A stretch of DNA of 5,301 nt, taken from contig JBGYPO010000145.1 in NCBI GenBank assembly GCA_041838435.1, forward strand, positions 1 through 5,301, read 5' to 3'. Made by a program: the position numbers and the translations under genes. A model generated the notes under the pieces. It was not told the origin of the DNA, searched no databases, and saw only the letters and a list, made by a program, of their open reading frames with translations. Position 1 is the stretch's first letter; each line of letters starts with the position of its first letter. This DNA is from Aliicoccus sp041838435. Lineage in GTDB: Bacteria; Bacillota; Bacilli; Staphylococcales; Salinicoccaceae. Of the stretch, positions 1-5,301 are shown in pieces.

Positions 1-112
1 CTTTAACCTCATGTACTTCTGGATGACTGTCGCTATGCACTTTAGATATCGCCTTGGTGTATAAATCAAGTCGCTCACTATTATCACTCATATACGCTTT
101 TAGATTATCCAT
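1..112 (-). CDS. 5' fragment of a hemerythrin-like (possibly Ric-type iron-sulfur repair) protein
   Basis: Only the first 37 codons are inside the window, and the gene runs off the left edge. The protein begins MDNLKAYMSDNSERL and continues through a segment reading LYTKAISKVHSDSHPEVHEV. The spacing of H26, H30 and the PE(V) that follows resembles the start of the di-iron hemerythrin-like Ric proteins (iron-sulfur cluster repair, nitrosative/oxidative stress), where an H-x(3)-HPE stretch follows a first helix. I chose the ATG at 112 and not the in-frame ATG six bases upstream (118), because AAAGGAG at 121-127 lies 8 bases from 112 but only about 2 from 118. The family assignment rests on a short N-terminal match from memory. 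The di-iron ligands further on cannot be seen. The existence of a gene here is much surer than its function. Confidence 0.5.
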   Translation of the reverse strand, partial: MDNLKAYMSDNSERLDLYTKAISKVHSDSHPEVHEVK

Positions 113-140
113 CCTCATCGCTCCTTTTCTAATTACCTTA

Positions 141-146
141 ATTATA
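141..146 (-). promoter_or_regulatory. candidate -10 box of the left-edge gene
   Basis: On the minus strand this hexamer reads TATAAT, a perfect sigma-A -10, placed about 29 bases upstream of the chosen ATG and just before the AAAGGAG ribosome binding site. There is no good -35 at 16-18 bases; the corresponding stretch is T-rich, around 164-170. It is therefore a plausible but incomplete promoter. Confidence 0.3.
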
Positions 147-206
147 TTGGTATTAACCTGATAAAAAATTGATGGTCATCAAGTTTAGCCAAAATGTTCT
201 TATGAA

Positions 207-236
207 TTGAATATTATGATAGATAAAGGGTAAAGT
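207..236 (+). promoter_or_regulatory. weak candidate promoter for the acidic secreted protein gene
   Basis: TTGAAT (207-212) and TAAAGT (231-236) are separated by 18 bases and lie about 50 bases upstream of the ATG at 286. Both boxes are imperfect. A GGGTAA at 228-233 looks like a sigma-B -10, but I find no GTTTAA-like partner at the right distance, so a general-stress promoter is not supported. This is the best sigma-A-like pair in the 173-base gap between the two divergent genes. Confidence 0.22.
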
Positions 237-285
237 GTGAAAGAATTATACGCTTAAATTTTGAAGACATCTGGAGGATATTACT

Positions 286-1071
286 ATGAAACGCAAATCG
301 ACTTATGTTGGACTGCCTTTAATCGCAGTACTCGCAATTGGTTTATCGACTGAAGATACTGCTACAGCAGAAGACCTGACAATCGATGATTTAATCGAAC
401 AGGCTGCCGAAGCAGAAGAGGCTCTTGGAGATCACTTTATTGAGTTAGAGATTATGACAGAGTTTGATGGTGAAGAGGAAGTCGGGTTTTCAAGACAATG
501 GATGAAGCGTGATGGTGACGTTATGATGACACGCATTGAAACTGGTGTTGAAGGGGATATGATGGTCATTGTTGATGATGGTGAGGAGGCGATTCTTTAT
601 GATGAATTAAATGAATTCGCACACCGTTTATCAGATGAGGAAGCGAGTATATTTATTACAACACCAGCAAGTTATCTAGAGTCTATAAGTGAAATTTATG
701 ACATTACAATTGAAGGTACAGAAGAAGTCAATGGTAGAGAAGCCTATCACCTTGTTTTAGAGCCGGGTGAAGTGTATCAGGAATTTGTGGAAGAAGATGC
801 AGTATTTGAGGTTTGGGTCGATACAGAATATTTCATCGTCATAAAGCAGTATGAAGAAGATGCGATGTTTGGTAATTACGATTCAGAATTTGTGGAATTC
901 GAAGAAAATGCTGATATTGATGATGAATTATTTGTACTTGATTTACCTGATGACATTGAAATTGTTGATGGTCTATATAATTTTGGAGCTGAAGATTTTG
1001 ACTTTGACTTCGATGAAGAAATTGAATTTGATTTAGAAGAAGAAACTGAGGAAGATGCAGACGTAGAATAA
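286..1071 (+). CDS. exported hyperacidic LolA/LppX-like protein
   Basis: This is a 261-residue protein with a Sec signal peptide: KRK at 2-4, a hydrophobic core at about 8-20, and a probable signal peptidase I site after A26-T-A28. There is no lipobox cysteine, so it should be secreted or surface-held rather than a lipoprotein. The ATG is supported by GGAGG at 273-277, 8 bases upstream. Residues 31-50 look helical. Residues 50-190 alternate beta-like strands, including EEVNGREAYHLVL (146-158) and FEVWVDTEYFIVIKQ (174-188). This is the pattern of Gram-positive LolA/LppX-like or DUF6612-type proteins, whose role is mostly unknown. The mature part (29-261) has about 81 Asp/Glu and only 7 Lys/Arg. 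After K187 there is no Lys or Arg at all, and the C terminus alternates acid and aromatic residues. The gene stands alone between a divergent and a convergent gene. The fold call is moderate; the function is not known. Confidence 0.75.
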   Translation: MKRKSTYVGLPLIAVLAIGLSTEDTATAEDLTIDDLIEQAAEAEEALGDHFIELEIMTEFDGEEEVGFSRQWMKRDGDVMMTRIETGVEGDMMVIVDDGEEAILYDELNEFAHRLSDEEASIFITTPASYLESISEIYDITIEGTEEVNGREAYHLVLEPGEVYQEFVEEDAVFEVWVDTEYFIVIKQYEEDAMFGNYDSEFVEFEENADIDDELFVLDLPDDIEIVDGLYNFGAEDFDFDFDEEIEFDLEEETEEDADVE

Positions 1072-1084
1072 TTTATAAATAACC

Positions 1085-1125
1085 AAGCCTCTAAAAAATC
1101 AGTCATGATTTTCTAGAGGCTTTTT
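1085..1125 (+). terminator. long hairpin terminator between convergent genes
   Basis: Arms 1085-1101 and 1106-1122 pair over 17 positions around a GTCA loop, followed by T's to 1125, a classic intrinsic terminator for the acidic-protein gene. One pair (near 1094) is an A-C mismatch in plus-strand RNA but a G-U wobble in minus-strand RNA. The hairpin can therefore also form at the end of the convergent kinase transcript (stop at 1129), although the U tract is poor in that direction. Confidence 0.85.
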
Positions 1126-1128
1126 AGA

Positions 1129-1692
1129 TTAATCCTTATTGATCCACTCTACTATTTGCTGACTCGCATCATCTGCTGCTATATCAGTGACATCGAGCTT
1201 TAAATAATTCTTTTCTTTAATCTCACCATCATAGGAGTTCAGCCGGTGCTTCTTTGCAGAAGTGACTAATTCATTGTATGAGTAATCAATATCACGCTTT
1301 GACGGCTTTTTCTCTAAACGGTACTCTGATTTATTGCGTTCAATCCGTGTTTCAAGTGTTGCAGTTAATTCAACAAAATAGAGCTCACGTTCTGATTGTT
1401 CAAAAATAGTCTTTACTTCTTCTATGCTTTCCCAATCACTCTCTAAATTAAATGCCCATACGAATGTAAATATAATACCCGGGTGGCTATCATTTTTAGA
1501 AATATGCTCAAAGATTCCTAAACGTAAATCATGTGATAATCTAAAAGTATCCGCATTCCAACCGATAAAAGGCCAAATTGCATCAAGCGTTACATGGTTG
1601 TGGAACAGGGGTATACCGAGCTCATGTCCAACCTTCTCACCGATTGTCATTTTCCCAACTGCCTGGGGACCAAATATTAAAACAACTTTCAT
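1129..1692 (-). CDS. P-loop AAA/shikimate-kinase-like protein, substrate unknown
   Basis: This 187-residue protein starts with a beta strand and a Walker A loop, GPQAVGKMT (residues 8-16). The Lys is K14, but a Met stands where the usual Ser/Thr follows it. Next comes HNHVTLDAIWPF (31-42), which probably shapes the acceptor site. A basic LID-like stretch at about 117-134 (R117, R119, R125, then KKPSKRD) resembles the Arg-rich lids of nucleoside monophosphate and shikimate kinases. Size and layout fit a widespread group annotated only as AAA family ATPase or shikimate-kinase-like. I infer phosphate transfer to a small molecule; the acceptor is unknown. GGAGGG at 1698-1703 sits 5 bases before the ATG. 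The start lies 25 bases after the bstA stop on the same strand, so the two genes are very likely cotranscribed. Confidence 0.85.
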   Translation of the reverse strand: MKVVLIFGPQAVGKMTIGEKVGHELGIPLFHNHVTLDAIWPFIGWNADTFRLSHDLRLGIFEHISKNDSHPGIIFTFVWAFNLESDWESIEEVKTIFEQSERELYFVELTATLETRIERNKSEYRLEKKPSKRDIDYSYNELVTSAKKHRLNSYDGEIKEKNYLKLDVTDIAADDASQQIVEWINKD

Positions 1693-1717
1693 ATTGTCCC
1701 TCCAGTTGACTCATTAT

Positions 1718-2227
1718 TTATTTTTCTAATGCAATATTGATATGTGCTAAGTGATGATTCTCATGCCATGATAATTTTGCCATTTTAGTAGCCACGCTGA
1801 CTTCTCCGCCACCTTGTAATGTGAATACGCGAGTCAGTTGATCTTCTCGTAAATTCTTTCCAATTTTGACAATGCGTGCATTGATACCTTCTAATATTTG
1901 AATCGATGGTTCAATCGGAAGTTTGCTATCTGCAAGTTCCGCCCATTCGTCTTGATTAAACTTTGGCACAGATGGATTGTCATCTGTTAAAGCAAGTTTT
2001 AACCGATGGAACATTGTTAATTGTGAATCTGCAATATGGTGCACGAGCTGACGCACTGTCCACGCATCATCGCGATATCTTTTCTCTAAATCCGCTTCGC
2101 TCAATCCATCTACTGTCGCTCTTAAGCGCGTTGTATAGCTCTCTGTATCTGCTATCCATTCTTTTATGTCATCTAAAGTGACATTGTCCGGCACATCTAA
2201 TTTACCAATCGGAAACTGTACATCCAT
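1718..2227 (-). CDS. bstA: BstA/YfiT-type DinB-family metal-dependent bacillithiol transferase
   Basis: This 169-residue protein matches the B. subtilis YfiT/BstA pattern along its length. It has FPIGK near the N terminus (5-9), YRDDAWTVRQLVHHIADSQ (51-69), and the C-terminal His cluster WHENHHLAHI (154-163). In this family one His of the VHH pair (H63/H64) and two from the C-terminal cluster bind a divalent metal in a four-helix DinB fold. BstA proteins join bacillithiol to electrophiles in the cytoplasm for detoxification, working like glutathione S-transferases. The length is close to that of YfiT. The start ATG at 2227 has a somewhat distant GGGAG about 12 bases upstream; a second ATG at 2223 is out of frame. 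It is the first gene of a two-gene operon with the P-loop kinase. The transferase role follows from family membership, and the native substrate is unknown. Confidence 0.88.
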   Translation of the reverse strand: MDVQFPIGKLDVPDNVTLDDIKEWIADTESYTTRLRATVDGLSEADLEKRYRDDAWTVRQLVHHIADSQLTMFHRLKLALTDDNPSVPKFNQDEWAELADSKLPIEPSIQILEGINARIVKIGKNLREDQLTRVFTLQGGGEVSVATKMAKLSWHENHHLAHINIALEK

Positions 2228-2269
2228 GATTGAATCCCACTCCCTAAAAGTATTTATGTCTACTCATCT

Positions 2270-2298
2270 ATTATCTAATAACAAACTTAAAATTGAAA
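2270..2298 (-). promoter_or_regulatory. candidate promoter of the bstA operon
   Basis: On the minus strand, GATAAT (2270-2275) is a good -10, and 17 bases upstream lies TTTCAA (2293-2298), a weak -35. It sits about 43 bases before the bstA start. It would back directly onto the sulP promoter, the two -35 regions being separated by only two bases, so one bound regulator could affect both. The -35 match is poor. Confidence 0.3.
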
Positions 2299-2300
2299 TA

Positions 2301-2328
2301 TTAACGATTATAATTTCTCTGATATACT
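2301..2328 (+). promoter_or_regulatory. extended -10 promoter of the sulP-usp operon
   Basis: TTAACG (2301-2306) is followed after 16 bases by TATACT (2323-2328), which carries the TGn extension (TGA at 2320-2322). Five of six -10 bases match the sigma-A consensus. Transcription would start near 2335, giving a 5' leader of only about 27 bases, too short for a riboswitch. Confidence 0.5.
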
Positions 2329-2348
2329 ATATACAGTGATTATTAAAT

Positions 2349-2378
2349 AGGAAGTGTATGCATGGTAGAAAAGTTTAA
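2349..2378 (+). promoter_or_regulatory. sulP ribosome binding site with an overlapping competing ATG
   Basis: AGGA at 2349-2352 serves the sulP ATG at 2362 with a 9-base spacer. Another ATG at 2358 lies 5 bases from the same AGGA in a different frame (ATGCATG). It would encode a six-codon peptide, MHGRKV, ending at the TAA at 2376-2378, inside the sulP coding region. Initiation at 2358 would compete with sulP. I chose 2362 because it opens the long frame and has the better spacing. Any regulatory effect is inference. Confidence 0.3.
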
Positions 2379-3816
2379 GCGGGAATGGTTAACAGCTCCG
2401 GGAACTAATATTATAGCAGGGATACTTGTTGCAGTTGCATTAATTCCAGAAGCAATTGCATTCTCTATTATAGCCGGTGTGAATCCCATGGTCGGTCTGT
2501 GGGCTTCATTTATGATTGCAGTCATTATATCGTTTGTCGGTGGTAGGCCGGCGATGATTTCTGCAGCAACAGGGGCAATCGCACTCCTCGTCGTTCCATT
2601 AGTCAGTGAATATGGCGTTGATTATTTGCTCGCTGCCACAATACTGATGGGTGTCATTCAAATTATATTTGGTGTATTAAAGGTCGGTAAGTTGATGAAA
2701 TTCATACCAAACTCCGTCATGATCGGATTCGTCAATGCACTTGCGATTTTGATTTTTATGACTCAGCTTCAACACATTTTTGGGATTTCATTTGATACAT
2801 ACGTATATTTTGCAGTGACGCTACTCATTATTTACGCTGTTCCACGTTTCTTTAAGAAAATACCAGCACCACTCATTGCGCTCGTAGTGCTAACTGGTTT
2901 TTATCTTGTCTTTGGTTCAAATGTTGGAACTGTCGGTGATATCGGTGCAATCGAACGTTCTCTTCCAAGCTTCTTTATACCTGATGTACCATTTACAATG
3001 GAAACATTCATGATTATCCTGCCATTCTCTTTATCAATGGCCGTTGTTGGTTTAATTGAGAGCTTACTTACAGCACGCATTGTCGATAACGCGACTGATA
3101 CGTATAGTAGTAAAAACAAAGAGTCACGCGGTCAGGGTATTGCGAACTTTATCACTGGATTCTTTGGTGGTATGGGTGGCTGTGCGATGATTGGACAGTC
3201 GGTTATCAACGTTCGTGCAGGAGCTACAACACGGCTTTCAACATTTACAGCTGGTGCGTTTCTGATGTTCTTAATTATTGTTTTAGGAGACATCGTTGTA
3301 GATATTCCAATGCCAATTCTTGCCGCAATTATGATTACAGTGTCAATTGCAACTTTTGATTGGGGTTCATTTAGATTTTTACAAAAAGCACCACGCTCAG
3401 ATTCGTTTGTTATGTTAATTACAGTAATACTTGTGTTACTCACGAATAACTTAGCAATCGGTGTTATTGCAGGTGTTATCTTCAGTGCATTATTCTTTGC
3501 AACGAAAATTTCAAAAGTTGATGTGTACATTGAAGAATTAACGGATGTTATCAATGTACGTTTCCAGGGACAGATTTTCTTTGCTTCAATTGACACAACG
3601 ATTGAGCAGATTAACTTTAAGAAATATGATAAACCAATCCAGCTGGATTTTAGTGAAGCGCACCTGTGGGATGATTCTGCAGTAGATGCAGTAGACACGA
3701 TTGTCAGAAAGTATGAAGAGAAAGATAATACCGTCTACGTGCATAAATTAAATGCAGACAGTCATAAAATTATTAAAGAGTTAAGTGAAATCAATGAACA
3801 ACATCTAACACAGTAA
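2362..3816 (+). CDS. SulP/SLC26-family anion transporter with C-terminal STAS domain
   Basis: This 484-residue integral membrane protein carries SulP hallmarks. IPEAIAFSIIAG (28-39) lies in the first helix pair. A conserved ESRGQGIANFITGFFGG stretch (254-270) leads into GMGGCAMIGQSVINV (270-284). About a dozen hydrophobic segments run to around residue 380. Residues 385-478 form a short cytoplasmic STAS domain with strands VINVRFQGQIFFAS and IQLDFS, and a loop with D438-S439, the place where SpoIIAA-type STAS proteins carry their phosphorylatable serine. The family moves inorganic anions such as sulfate or bicarbonate, or dicarboxylates, usually with Na+ or H+. Substrate cannot be read from sequence, and no sulfate-assimilation gene is nearby. 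At 484 residues it is shorter than classic sulfate permeases (about 550-570). It heads an operon with a universal stress protein gene. Confidence 0.92.
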   Translation: MVEKFKREWLTAPGTNIIAGILVAVALIPEAIAFSIIAGVNPMVGLWASFMIAVIISFVGGRPAMISAATGAIALLVVPLVSEYGVDYLLAATILMGVIQIIFGVLKVGKLMKFIPNSVMIGFVNALAILIFMTQLQHIFGISFDTYVYFAVTLLIIYAVPRFFKKIPAPLIALVVLTGFYLVFGSNVGTVGDIGAIERSLPSFFIPDVPFTMETFMIILPFSLSMAVVGLIESLLTARIVDNATDTYSSKNKESRGQGIANFITGFFGGMGGCAMIGQSVINVRAGATTRLSTFTAGAFLMFLIIVLGDIVVDIPMPILAAIMITVSIATFDWGSFRFLQKAPRSDSFVMLITVILVLLTNNLAIGVIAGVIFSALFFATKISKVDVYIEELTDVINVRFQGQIFFASIDTTIEQINFKKYDKPIQLDFSEAHLWDDSAVDAVDTIVRKYEEKDNTVYVHKLNADSHKIIKELSEINEQHLTQ

Positions 3817-3831
3817 GGGAGATGTAACGTT

Positions 3832-4245
3832 ATGTACAAAAATATATTACTTGCAGCAGATGGCTCTGATAATAGTTTTCGTGCTGCACAGGAAACGATA
3901 AAACTACTAAGTGAAGATTCTGAAGTCACCATTCTCAATGTACTTGATGCAAGTAAATCTAAAGATGAAGTGTTGCACAGCGCCCCGTCAGAAAGTATCG
4001 GACGTAAGCGTAAAGAAAAATTATCGAAAATAGAAGCGTTATATCGCGAGAATAACGTGACGTATGATGTTCAATTCGCTCAAGGTATTCCAAACGAAAC
4101 TGTTGTCAAGCATGCGAATAACGGTACATACGACATCGTCGTACTCGGTAGCCGAGGTTTAAATACCTTACAAGAAATGATGCTCGGCAGTGTGAGTCAT
4201 AAAGTAACAAAACGCTCTGATATTCCCGTGTTGATTGTAAAATAG
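3832..4245 (+). CDS. universal stress protein (UspA family, ATP-binding type)
   Basis: This 137-residue single-domain Usp begins with strand YKNILLAADGSDNS (2-15), which includes the acidic residue at D10 that contacts adenine in ATP-binding Usps. It ends with the nucleotide loop G106-S-R-G109, nine residues, then G119-S120. This is the G-2x-G-9x-G-S/T motif of the ATP-binding (MJ0577-like) class. Such proteins form cytoplasmic dimers and often tune a partner protein or channel under stress. The middle (about 41-68) is a charged linker or helix. GGGAG at 3817-3821 directly follows the sulP stop and lies 10 bases before the ATG. The 15-base gap points to one transcript and perhaps coupled translation. 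A regulatory contact between this Usp and the SulP transporter is an inference from gene order, not seen directly. Confidence 0.92.
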   Translation: MYKNILLAADGSDNSFRAAQETIKLLSEDSEVTILNVLDASKSKDEVLHSAPSESIGRKRKEKLSKIEALYRENNVTYDVQFAQGIPNETVVKHANNGTYDIVVLGSRGLNTLQEMMLGSVSHKVTKRSDIPVLIVK

Positions 4246-4256
4246 TTTAAGTAATT

Positions 4257-4290
4257 AAGAAGCATATGAGAAAAATCTCATATGCTTCTT
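4257..4290. terminator. bidirectional hairpin terminator between usp and the ABC operon
   Basis: A perfect 15-bp stem (4257-4271 with 4276-4290) closes an AAAA loop. Its arms begin with AA and end with TT, and short T-rich runs flank it on both strands. It follows the usp stop (4245) by 11 bases and the minus-strand permease stop (4296) by 5 bases. It probably ends both convergent transcripts, although neither U tract is long. Confidence 0.8.
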
Positions 4291-4295
4291 TCATG

Positions 4296-4964
4296 TTATA
4301 TTCGAATGACAATGTTACGGACAAAGAAGTGGTGGAGAACTGCAATTACGATTACCAGAACGATTGATGTAACAAGTATACCGACACCTTCAGTCAGTCC
4401 TAAGAGATCTACAAATAATGGATCTACAATTCCAGTTGCATAGCTGCTAAACACAGTAATTATTATTGCTAATGCACCAAGCCACCCATTCCGGTAAAAC
4501 CCGGTACCAATTAATGTTCCTGCCATATAGCCACCGAACGCAATCACAAAACTCGTAATCACATTCATCACAGGGTGCATGTTCGCACGATGCTCCAATG
4601 CCTCACTCCCGACAAAAGGCAGCAGGCTTACTAAAAATCCAATCAAAAGTACTGCTGCTGTAAGCAGCACGGTCACACCGAAACCAGACATTAAATTCGC
4701 TTTATAAAATTGTTTTCGTGTAATGCCGAGCGTTATACCCCATTTTATATAATAGCTTCCAACAATGATTCCCATTACAAGAAGAAATATACTATTTGCA
4801 TTCAACCCGATTGATGTGTAGGACATATCATCAAGTTCTGCACTTCCAAATATTAAGAAAATGCCCACATATACCACTGTAAATATTGGAATGTACCAAC
4901 ACATACCAATAATCCCGGCCCAGCTTAAATCTACTGTTGCATTTTTAAGTCGATTATTTTTCAT
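4296..4964 (-). CDS. six-helix membrane protein, probable ABC exporter permease subunit
   Basis: This 222-residue hydrophobic protein has about six membrane helices, at roughly 17-39, 55-73, 93-118, 131-154, 160-180 and 194-212. A short basic N terminus and a final RNIVIRI suggest both ends are cytoplasmic. A polar loop, GITLGITRKQFYKAN (76-90), follows the second helix. In ABC-2-type permeases this location often holds the coupling segment, commonly reading GxTRKxFF. It starts 14 bases after the stop of the ATPase gene, with AAGGTGA (4971-4977) 6 bases from the ATG, so the two are translated from one message and very likely form one transporter. Comparable pairs occur in YtrB-like and Pmt-like exporters of Bacillota, but the similarity seen here is too general to name a cargo. 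Confidence 0.75.
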   Translation of the reverse strand: MKNNRLKNATVDLSWAGIIGMCWYIPIFTVVYVGIFLIFGSAELDDMSYTSIGLNANSIFLLVMGIIVGSYYIKWGITLGITRKQFYKANLMSGFGVTVLLTAAVLLIGFLVSLLPFVGSEALEHRANMHPVMNVITSFVIAFGGYMAGTLIGTGFYRNGWLGALAIIITVFSSYATGIVDPLFVDLLGLTEGVGILVTSIVLVIVIAVLHHFFVRNIVIRI

Positions 4965-4978
4965 TTATTATCACCTTC

Positions 4979-5301
4979 CTATTCGTCTTCCGTCATATTT
5001 ATAAATAAATCTTGTAGTTTTACCGGTGCATACGATATGTTCAATGTCTCTAATAATTCTTGATCAGTCTCAGACACATGACCTAACACCGATGCTGCTT
5101 TGGTCGGACCCAACGTGCGTGAATGCAGTACTTTTTTATCCTGGGTATAGGTATTAACCGATTCAATACTTCCTGTCACTTCATATCCACTCTCTAAAAA
5201 TTCATCGACCGATTCATTAATCAACACTTTACCGTGATGAATAATGACGACTTCATCAAACAAATAATCCATTTCAGACACAATGTGTGTGGATAGGACG
5301 A
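4979..5301 (-). CDS. C-terminal part of an ABC transporter ATP-binding protein
   Basis: The gene is cut by the right edge; about 107 C-terminal residues are visible. Reading in from the edge gives VLSTHIVSEMDYLFDEVVIIHHGKVL. This is the H-loop (switch) histidine, in STH, followed by the final strand and the HHGKV turn typical of ABC nucleotide-binding domains. The GTG at 5281 is therefore an internal Val, not a start. Walker A, the signature motif and Walker B lie outside the window. After the ATPase core comes an accessory C-terminal domain of about 80 residues ending VKLQDLFINMTEDE. That ending style is common in GntR-associated ABC ATPases such as YtrB-like proteins (my recollection, not a search). 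It energises the permease encoded 14 bases downstream. Direction of transport is probably export. Confidence 0.88.
   Translation of the reverse strand, partial: VLSTHIVSEMDYLFDEVVIIHHGKVLINESVDEFLESGYEVTGSIESVNTYTQDKKVLHSRTLGPTKAASVLGHVSETDQELLETLNISYAPVKLQDLFINMTEDE

Noticed and set aside
138..156. TTAAT-N9-ATTAA inverted repeat over the left -10 box
   Set aside because: Only 5-base AT-only arms in AT-rich DNA, and it does not match an operator I can name, so chance is likely.
182..233. Possible sigma-B promoter (GTTTAG and GGGTAA)
   Set aside because: The two elements are about 40 bases apart, far beyond the 13-17 base spacing needed.
876..1106. Ser-rich open frame antisense to the acidic tail
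   Set aside because: The serine runs are simply the reverse complement of the Asp/Glu/Phe codons of the real gene.
1424..1729. 101-codon open frame antisense to the kinase
   Set aside because: It overlaps the kinase on the opposite strand, reads through its P-loop region, and shows no family pattern.
3132..3698. 188-codon open frame antisense to sulP
   Set aside because: It lies wholly inside a well-supported transporter gene, its protein has no recognisable domain, and there is no ribosome binding site or operon context. It is a compositional shadow.
5270..5281. GTG (5281) or ATG (5272) as the start of the ATPase gene
   Set aside because: The open frame continues to the window edge and encodes the H-loop STHIV upstream of both, so these are internal codons of a truncated gene.

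Overview
The window looks like chromosomal DNA from a low-GC Gram-positive (Bacillota, Bacillales), most plausibly a halotolerant relative of the staphylococci. This rests on AT-rich sequence, strong GGAGG-type ribosome binding sites, compact operons ending in hairpins, a bacillithiol-transferase (BstA/YfiT) homologue, since bacillithiol is a Bacillota thiol, and one extraordinarily acidic secreted protein. The genus is inferred and cannot be proved from the sequence.

Layout from left to right. (1) At the left edge, on the minus strand, is the 5' end of a gene whose first 37 residues resemble hemerythrin-like Ric (iron-sulfur cluster repair) proteins. (2) Divergent from it is a monocistronic gene for an exported, hyperacidic LolA/LppX-like protein, closed by a long hairpin. 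(3) Convergent with that is a two-gene minus-strand operon: bstA, then a P-loop small-molecule-kinase-like protein. (4) Divergent from bstA is a plus-strand operon: a SulP/SLC26-type anion transporter with a C-terminal STAS domain, followed 15 bases later by an ATP-binding-type universal stress protein, then a perfect 15-bp hairpin. (5) Convergent with that, on the minus strand, is an ABC exporter-type pair: the C-terminal part of the ATPase, cut by the right window edge just upstream of its H-loop, and a six-helix membrane protein.

Functionally the window reads as housekeeping and stress genes: possible iron-sulfur repair, thiol-dependent detoxification, anion transport with a nucleotide-binding stress partner, and an ABC system. 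I see no mobile element, CRISPR array, tRNA or rRNA, and no gene-free stretch over 300 bases. I do not see a convincing new defence or mobile system. The items most worth a second look are the hyperacidic secreted protein and the SulP-Usp pair.
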